NCBI GenBank assembly: GCA_023390695.1
Contig: JAEWCJ010000363.1
Span: 1 to 18,262 of the forward strand
From: Pseudomonadota bacterium
GTDB lineage: Bacteria > Pseudomonadota > Alphaproteobacteria > Rhizobiales > Xanthobacteraceae
Direction: 5' to 3'
DNA length: 18,262 nt
In this document: in pieces, positions 14,571-18,262 of the stretch
How the letters are laid out: each line of letters opens with the position of its first letter
How positions within the stretch are numbered: the stretch's first letter is position 1
Notes under the pieces: model-generated
The model's input: the letters and a program-made list of their open reading frames with translations, nothing else
Databases searched by the model: none
What the model was told of the DNA's origin: nothing
Translations under genes and position numbers: made by a program

Positions 14571-15413
14571 CTATTCCTCACGCAGCCAGCTCAGCCGCGC
14601 GATAAGTTGCTGGCAGATGGCATCGAGCGTGAAACCGATGATGCCGATGATGACGACCGTGGCGGCGAGCCGGTCATATTCGAGCGTGTCGCGCGCATCG
14701 TTGATGGCGTAGCCGAGCCCGGATGTGACGCCGAGGAATTCCGCCGGCACCAGCACCACCCAGGCGACGCCAAGCGCGAGCCGGATGCCGGTCAGGGAAT
14801 CCTGGGCGATCGCGGGGAAGATGATGGTGAACAGCATGTGCCAGGGGCGGGCGCCGAGATTGCGCGCCACCTTGAACCAGGCCGGGTCGATGCGGCGGAA
14901 GCCATGCGCGGTCGAGAACAGGACCGGCCAGACCGCGGCTGCCGCGACCAGGAAGATGATCGCCTGGTCCCAGGTCGAGAACGCCATGATGGCGATCGGC
15001 ATCCACGCCAGCGGACTGATCATGCGCAGGAACTGGAACGGCACCGAACTCGCTTCACGCATGGTCCGGAAGCGGCCGACCAGAATGCCGAGCGGGACGC
15101 CGATCACGATGGCCCAGGCGAGCCCGGCCATGATGCGCCCCAGACTTGGCGTTGCCATCGCGAGCGCTTCGCCGGACACGAGCATGCGCCACAGCCGCTG
15201 GAACGTCGGGGCCGGCGCGAAATCGGCGAAATTCGCCGTGGCCGGATTGGAGGCGACGATCCAGCCTCCGATCCACCAGATCAGCAGCAGGATGCCCATG
15301 CCGAGGACGGCATAGGCAAGGCCGCGCAGAAACGTCGCGACCAGCGGCGTCTCGCGAGGTCCCTCCTGCGCAGCGGCTGTTTCTTGCTGCGTTATTGCAA
15401 GCTCCAGGCTCAA
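14571..15413 (-). CDS. ABC transporter permease (nitrate/sulfonate/taurine class, SsuC/TauC-like)
   Basis: An inner-membrane subunit of about 280 residues with six hydrophobic segments. The BPD-type EAA loop is GFRRIDPAWFKVARNLGARPWHML, reading A..LGA followed by IIFPAI. The LVPAEFLGVTSGLGYAINDARD segment is typical of SsuC/TauC/NrtB permeases. No ATG is available before the first membrane segment. I chose TTG at 15411-15413: its TTGA overlaps the stop codon of the binding-protein gene and GAGG lies 10 bp upstream. A GTG at 15474-15476 would add 21 residues and overlap the upstream gene by 67 bp; it cannot be excluded. It works with the ATPase and binding protein encoded directly upstream. 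Confidence 0.85.
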   Translation of the reverse strand: MSLELAITQQETAAAQEGPRETPLVATFLRGLAYAVLGMGILLLIWWIGGWIVASNPATANFADFAPAPTFQRLWRMLVSGEALAMATPSLGRIMAGLAWAIVIGVPLGILVGRFRTMREASSVPFQFLRMISPLAWMPIAIMAFSTWDQAIIFLVAAAAVWPVLFSTAHGFRRIDPAWFKVARNLGARPWHMLFTIIFPAIAQDSLTGIRLALGVAWVVLVPAEFLGVTSGLGYAINDARDTLEYDRLAATVVIIGIIGFTLDAICQQLIARLSWLREE

Positions 15414-16669
15414 AACGCCAATACCTCTTCGCGGTTGAACGGGTCGGACGGATTGACGCTCGGATCGTTCTTCCACTCGGGGAATTTTTCGATCGCAGTG
15501 CGGACATAGTCGTAATTGACCAAGTCCTTCGCCACGAATTCGGGATCGAGCTTCTTCAGGAAGGTCGTGTCGCCACTCACCACGGTTTCATTCATGGCGT
15601 TGACGATCAGCTTGGTCGCCGACGGATACGGCCATGGCTGGAAGTCGATGCGGCCGGCCTTCCAGTCGGCGTGCTTGATCGCTTTTGTTTCGCCATAGGT
15701 CTTGTCGTCATAATAGAGAATGGCGCGTTCGATCACGTCGACCGGCAGCGGCAGATAGCCCTCGCCATCCTTGGAGATCAGGCGGGCCACTTCCTTCTTG
15801 TTCTTCGACGCGTAGATCTGCGCGCGGACGATCGCGTTGATGACCTTCTGCGTCCATTCCTTCTTCTTGTTGACGACGTCTTCGTGCATGCAGACCACGC
15901 AGCACGGGTGATTGCGCCAGATATCGCCGGTGAAGCGCAACATGCGCGCGCCGGCCTTCATCTCACCCATGGCGTTGAATGGCTCGGCGACGATGTAGCC
16001 GTCGATCTTCCTGGCGGCGAGTGCGGCCGGCATGTCCGGTGGCTGCATGATTTGCAGGTTGCACTCGTTGGCGGCGAGAGGCTCGCCCTGGGCCTTGATG
16101 ACGGGAATGATGCCCGATTGGCGCAGGCCGTATTGCAGCACGATGTTATGCATCGAGTACCAGAACGGCACTGCGACCTGTTTGCCGCCGAATTGCGCGA
16201 ACGAGGTGATGCCGGTGTCCTTGCCGACCACCACGCCGGAGCCGTTGGTATGCGCCCAGGCCATCACCTTGACCGGGAAGTTGTTGTTGTAACGCATCCA
16301 TACCGGAATCGGCTTCAGGAAGTGGACGACGTTCACCTTGCCGGCGGCAAAGGCTTCCACCAGAGGCGACCAGCCGCGGATCAATGTCGGCCGTTCGGCG
16401 GTCAGGCCTTCGTCCTTGAAATATCCGAGCCCGTGGGCGACCAGCAACGCGGTGGCGTCGGTGATTGGCAGATAGCCGATCCGCACCACGTCATCATCGG
16501 CAGCATGCGCCGTCGAGGTGAAGTTGTTGAGCAGTGGCCCGAGCATCGCGGCAAGGCCGCCGGCGGCCATCATGTCCAGGGTCTGCCGCCGGGTCATGGA
16601 GACCCGGAACCGGTCGTCTTCGGCATAGACGGCGTCGAATTCATCGTGCGAGGCGGGCTTGTCGGTCAT
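15410..16669 (-). CDS. ABC transporter substrate-binding protein (NrtA/SsuA-like, Tat signal)
   Basis: A 419-residue periplasmic receptor. A twin-arginine signal is visible: a 26-residue leader, then RRQTLDMMAAGGLAAMLGP from Arg27, with cleavage likely after AHA (about residue 56). The mature part starts VVRIGYLPITDATALLVAHG, the pattern of NrtA/NMT1-like receptors for nitrate, sulfonates or related anions. Later landmarks are VNVVHFL, VAVPFWYSMHN, IDGYIVAEPFNAMGE and a Cys-rich stretch HPCCVVC (residues 254-260). GGAG lies 9 bp before the ATG. An internal ATG at residue 25, directly before RR, is a possible shorter start. It sits 49 bp after the ATPase gene and overlaps the permease start. 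The ligand cannot be read from the sequence; the downstream rhodanese and flavoprotein make an organosulfur ligand plausible. Confidence 0.88.
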   Translation of the reverse strand: MTDKPASHDEFDAVYAEDDRFRVSMTRRQTLDMMAAGGLAAMLGPLLNNFTSTAHAADDDVVRIGYLPITDATALLVAHGLGYFKDEGLTAERPTLIRGWSPLVEAFAAGKVNVVHFLKPIPVWMRYNNNFPVKVMAWAHTNGSGVVVGKDTGITSFAQFGGKQVAVPFWYSMHNIVLQYGLRQSGIIPVIKAQGEPLAANECNLQIMQPPDMPAALAARKIDGYIVAEPFNAMGEMKAGARMLRFTGDIWRNHPCCVVCMHEDVVNKKKEWTQKVINAIVRAQIYASKNKKEVARLISKDGEGYLPLPVDVIERAILYYDDKTYGETKAIKHADWKAGRIDFQPWPYPSATKLIVNAMNETVVSGDTTFLKKLDPEFVAKDLVNYDYVRTAIEKFPEWKNDPSVNPSDPFNREEVLAF

Positions 16670-16718
16670 TATTGAAACTCCGTCGGACCTGTTTCTGAAT
16701 GCGTGAAAATTGTGCGGT

Positions 16719-17546
16719 TCATCGCCCTGCGGCGGCGGCTAGGCGCAAATGAATTGGTTCGGATATCTCGGGCTCGTTGCTTGCGATGGAGCGTCCAGCC
16801 GCGCGCTCGAATGCGGCCTGCAAATCGGCCTGTATTTTGAGGGCAGCGGTGCCGCGCCGTTCGCGCTCGCCGGCATCGAGATCGATCGCCAGCGCTTCGC
16901 AGAGGCGGCCTTCCGACATGATCAGGGCGCGGTCCGCCATCGCGACCGCTTCCGGAATGTCGTGCGTCACGAGGACCAATGTGATGCCGAGATCCTGGGC
17001 GATGCGGCGCACGTCGCGTTGCAAAGCGCGGCGTGTCACCGCGTCGAGCGCGGAAAACGGTTCGTCGAGCAGCAGGATTTCCGGCTTCACCGCCAGCGAG
17101 CGGGCAAGCGCAACGCGCTGCTGCTGGCCGCCCGACAGATCCTGCACATTGCGGTCGGCGTAGGCTTCCAATTCGACCAGCGTGAGCAATTCGCGGACCC
17201 GCTGCGGAATCTCCTGGCGTCTGCCGGCGAATTTCAGGCCAAGCCCGATATTCTGCGTCACCGTCATCCAGGGATAGAGATGCGGCTGTTGAAACATCAC
17301 GATCCAGCGCGGCGAGGGACCGCTCACGCCCAGCCCATCGATATGGATCGTGCCGGCGGTCGGCGAGACTAGCCCGGCCATCAGATGCAGCAGCGTCGAT
17401 TTTCCGCAACCGGACCGCCCCACCACCGCGACCGCCTCGCAGGGCCGGATCTCGAAACTGACATCGGAGAGCGCAAAGCCCGACGCGCGCCGGTAGCGGT
17501 GCGATACGCCGCTGACATTGATATGGGCGCCGGGCTTCGACGGCAT
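16719..17546 (-). CDS. ABC transporter ATP-binding protein (nitrate/sulfonate/taurine class)
   Basis: A 275-residue ATPase with all expected motifs: Walker A GRSGCGKST (residues 43-51), Q-loop Gln86-Gln87 in MFQQPHLYPWMTV, signature LSGGQQQR (137-144), Walker B ILLLDEPF (157-164), D-loop SALD and switch His195 (LVTHDIPEA). The arrangement matches SsuB/TauB/NrtD. The ATG at 17544-17546 has AGGA 5 bp upstream and starts the family's conserved N-terminus; a frame to 17618 would run over the putative promoter. It powers import by the permease and binding protein that follow, and is the first gene of the minus-strand operon that runs to 10606. A palindrome and a sigma-54-like element lie 27-71 bp upstream. 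The C-terminal tail (about 225-275) is longer than the minimum and of unknown role. Confidence 0.92.
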   Translation of the reverse strand: MPSKPGAHINVSGVSHRYRRASGFALSDVSFEIRPCEAVAVVGRSGCGKSTLLHLMAGLVSPTAGTIHIDGLGVSGPSPRWIVMFQQPHLYPWMTVTQNIGLGLKFAGRRQEIPQRVRELLTLVELEAYADRNVQDLSGGQQQRVALARSLAVKPEILLLDEPFSALDAVTRRALQRDVRRIAQDLGITLVLVTHDIPEAVAMADRALIMSEGRLCEALAIDLDAGERERRGTAALKIQADLQAAFERAAGRSIASNEPEISEPIHLRLAAAAGR

Positions 17547-17572
17547 GGCAATCCTGTCTCCGCGCAACCACT

Positions 17573-17598
17573 TAAAAAACCGAACGTTCTGTTTATTA
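17573..17598. promoter_or_regulatory. candidate operator before the ABC operon (26-bp imperfect palindrome)
   Basis: The axis is at 17585/17586 in AACCGAACGTTCTGTTT; 11 of 13 base pairs match, with mismatches at the fifth and tenth pairs. It lies 27 bp upstream of the ATPase ATG. Its CCGAACGTTC core resembles operators of TetR-type regulators, and a TetR gene lies upstream on the other strand. It is not identical to the palindrome at 18020-18041, so a different regulator is possible. Confidence 0.45.
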
Positions 17599-17601
17599 CC
17601 A

Positions 17602-17617
17602 AGCATGATGTGTGCCA
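17602..17617 (-). promoter_or_regulatory. candidate sigma-54 (-24/-12) promoter for the ABC operon
   Basis: On the minus strand TGGCAC, five bases, then ATGCT gives the GG and GC doublets at the correct 12-bp phase of the -24/-12 consensus; one base of TTGCT differs. Predicted start is near 17591, within the palindrome, leaving a leader of about 45 nt. Short consensus matches occur by chance, so this is tentative. I see no clear NtrC or other enhancer-binding site upstream. Confidence 0.35.
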
Positions 17618-17633
17618 TGCGCCTATTGGCGGG

Positions 17634-17786
17634 TTAAGCTGTTGTGGTGTCGGCAATATTGGCGTAGCTGCCGCGGCGGCGGGCATTGTAAATAGCTGCG
17701 AATGCCGCGAAGGGCGGCGTCGTAGCAGGCAAATGCCTCCCCGGCATGCAGGTTGCGGTTTCGCTGATGACGTCCTGATATTTCAT
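17634..17786 (-). CDS. possible small ORF (50 aa), unknown
   Basis: A 50-codon frame beginning MKYQDVISETATC and ending YANIADTTTA lies in the 510-bp gap before the ABC operon, on the same strand. An AAGG-like purine stretch (in CAGCAAGGGTC) lies about 10 bp before the ATG, a modest ribosome site. There is no membrane segment or signal peptide and I recognise no family. A longer frame to 17960 exists in the same phase, but its extra N-terminus looks like non-coding composition. It would end 87 bp before the ATPase start, just upstream of the putative -24/-12 element. It may be a true small protein, a leader peptide, or chance. Confidence 0.25.
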   Translation of the reverse strand: MKYQDVISETATCMPGRHLPATTPPFAAFAAIYNARRRGSYANIADTTTA

Positions 17787-17943
17787 CCGTCGACCCTTGC
17801 TGAAAGGGGTTTTAGAAGGATCCGGAGCCAGATGCCGGCAGCCGTCATGAAATGCAGGATATCCGGACGCTTCTAGAGATAGTTCCTGAATTTCCACTGC
17901 GGCGGGAAATAGCTTTGCCCTGACCGAAGAGACGGGAGAAAAA

Positions 17944-17963
17944 TGCATGCGGCGGCGCATGCA
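17944..17963. repeat. inverted repeat
   Basis: TGCATGC (17944-17950) and GCATGCA (17957-17963) form a perfect 7-bp inverted repeat around GGCGGC. It could be a hairpin in the upstream control region or a protein site. It directly precedes the 13-bp tandem repeat. Confidence 0.45.
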
Positions 17964-17964
17964 A

Positions 17965-17990
17965 CACGATCTTGCAGCACGATCTTGCGG
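17965..17990. repeat. tandem 13-bp direct repeat (two copies)
   Basis: CACGATCTTGCAG is followed at once by CACGATCTTGCGG, 12 of 13 bases the same. Two copies could be a recent slippage duplication or paired binding sites. They lie 30 bp before the TetR operator; TTGCGG in the second copy could act as a -35 box for TetR with TATGAA at 18008-18013. Confidence 0.5.
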
Positions 17991-18019
17991 CGCAGAGCGT
18001 GTTTGGTTATGAAATGTCT

Positions 18020-18041
18020 GAGTGAACCGATCGGTTCACTC
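18020..18041. promoter_or_regulatory. TetR-type operator (perfect 22-bp palindrome)
   Basis: The core GTGAACCGATCGGTTCAC is extended by AG/CT... pairs to a perfect 22-bp palindrome with its axis at 18030/18031. It ends 15 bp before the TetR ATG. A GAACCGATCGGTTC core is a common form of TetR-family operator, so autoregulation of the adjacent gene is very likely. Confidence 0.8.
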
Positions 18042-18056
18042 CTTGGGATTGACCGC

Positions 18057-18262
18057 ATGTCGATGCAGCCTGTTTTGCCGTCCGCCTTGCTTCCGGCCAG
18101 TCGCCGCCGGTCGGCGGAGGCGAAGCGTCGTGCGGAGCCGGACGCGCGCATGCGCTTGATCAAGGCCGGGGCGCACCTCTTCTGCCGTTACGGCATCAAC
18201 GCCACCGGCGTCGATGCGATCGTGACCGAGGCGGGGACCACCAAGGCCACACTCTACAAGAT
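18057..18262 (+). CDS. TetR/AcrR family transcriptional regulator (partial, C-terminus outside window)
   Basis: Only the first 68 codons are present. After a basic leader (SRRRSAEAKRRAEPDARM) the TetR helix-turn-helix begins: LIKAGAHLFCRYGINATGVDAIVTEAGTTKATLYK, with the G-x-x-A-T-G-V-D-A-I-V-x-E-A pattern of the family and KATLYK as the recognition helix end. The ligand-binding half lies beyond the right edge. The ATG at 18057 follows the perfect palindrome by 15 bp; a second ATG two codons later is possible. No clear Shine-Dalgarno is seen. The gene points away from the ABC operon, so it could control it, though an unseen gene further right is equally possible. Confidence 0.88.
   Translation, partial: MSMQPVLPSALLPASRRRSAEAKRRAEPDARMRLIKAGAHLFCRYGINATGVDAIVTEAGTTKATLYK

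Larger units (their letters stand above)
17547..18056. other. 510-bp intergenic regulatory region between ABC operon and TetR gene
   Basis: No conserved protein is visible. It contains the palindrome at 17573-17598, the -24/-12 element, the small ORF, an ATTTCC/GGAAAT inverted repeat (17890-17910), the hairpin and 13-bp repeat listed separately, and the TetR operator. Local composition is less GC-rich than the flanking genes, as expected for a control region. Confidence 0.6.

Noticed and set aside
14526..15509. 327-codon plus-strand frame opposite the ABC permease
   Set aside because: Asp/Arg/His-rich shadow frame; the minus strand encodes a clear permease with an EAA loop.
15146..16675. 509-codon plus-strand frame opposite the ABC binding protein
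   Set aside because: Antisense shadow of a well-supported receptor gene; no recognisable domain.
1..18262. CRISPR arrays, insertion sequences, tRNA genes, attachment sites
   Set aside because: No regularly spaced repeats, transposase motifs, terminal inverted repeats or cloverleaf sequences were found.

Overview
The window is GC-rich, densely coded DNA from a heterotrophic proteobacterium. It is most likely an alphaproteobacterium of the Hyphomicrobiales (Bradyrhizobium/Xanthobacteraceae-like). That placement is an inference from gene content: Bug-type solute receptors, a gentisate pathway, a DUF2189 membrane protein and Tat-exported NrtA-like receptors. Base composition and the style of Shine-Dalgarno sites look uniform. 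I see no insertion sequence, CRISPR array, tRNA or rRNA.

Region A (1-3432, minus strand) is a 3-hydroxybenzoate/gentisate catabolic unit. Transcription enters from the right: a 3-hydroxybenzoate 6-hydroxylase-like flavoprotein, a MarR regulator, gentisate 1,2-dioxygenase, and a maleylpyruvate isomerase of the DinB/mycothiol-dependent type that is cut by the window's left edge. A promoter overlapped by a 24-bp imperfect palindrome lies just upstream of the hydroxylase.

Region B (3607-9374) is a divergent, IclR-controlled module whose pathway I cannot name. On the minus strand are the IclR regulator, an HpcH/HpaI-type aldolase, a two-domain cupin protein and a DUF6282 amidohydrolase-fold protein. 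On the plus strand are a dihydroorotate-dehydrogenase-like flavoprotein and a tripartite tricarboxylate (Bug/TctC) binding protein, followed by a strong hairpin. The 147-bp divergent promoter holds two palindromes built from the same TGTTTCG/CGAAACA half-site. This is the best candidate in the window for an undescribed catabolic system.

Region C (9510-10412) is a lone DUF2189 multi-pass membrane protein on the minus strand.

Region D (10606-17546, minus strand) is a probable operon. It starts with an ABC importer of the nitrate/sulfonate/taurine class (ATPase, Tat-exported binding protein, permease). An OsmC-like protein, an acyl-CoA-dehydrogenase-fold flavoprotein lacking the usual Glu base, a rhodanese and a ferredoxin-reductase-type FAD protein follow. 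Together they suggest uptake and oxidative or sulfur-transfer processing of a small organic (possibly organosulfur) compound; this is inference.

Region E (17547-18262) is a 510-bp regulatory stretch leading to a plus-strand TetR regulator cut by the right edge. A perfect 22-bp palindrome lies 15 bp before the TetR start. A second, imperfect palindrome and a sigma-54-like -24/-12 element lie before the ABC operon.
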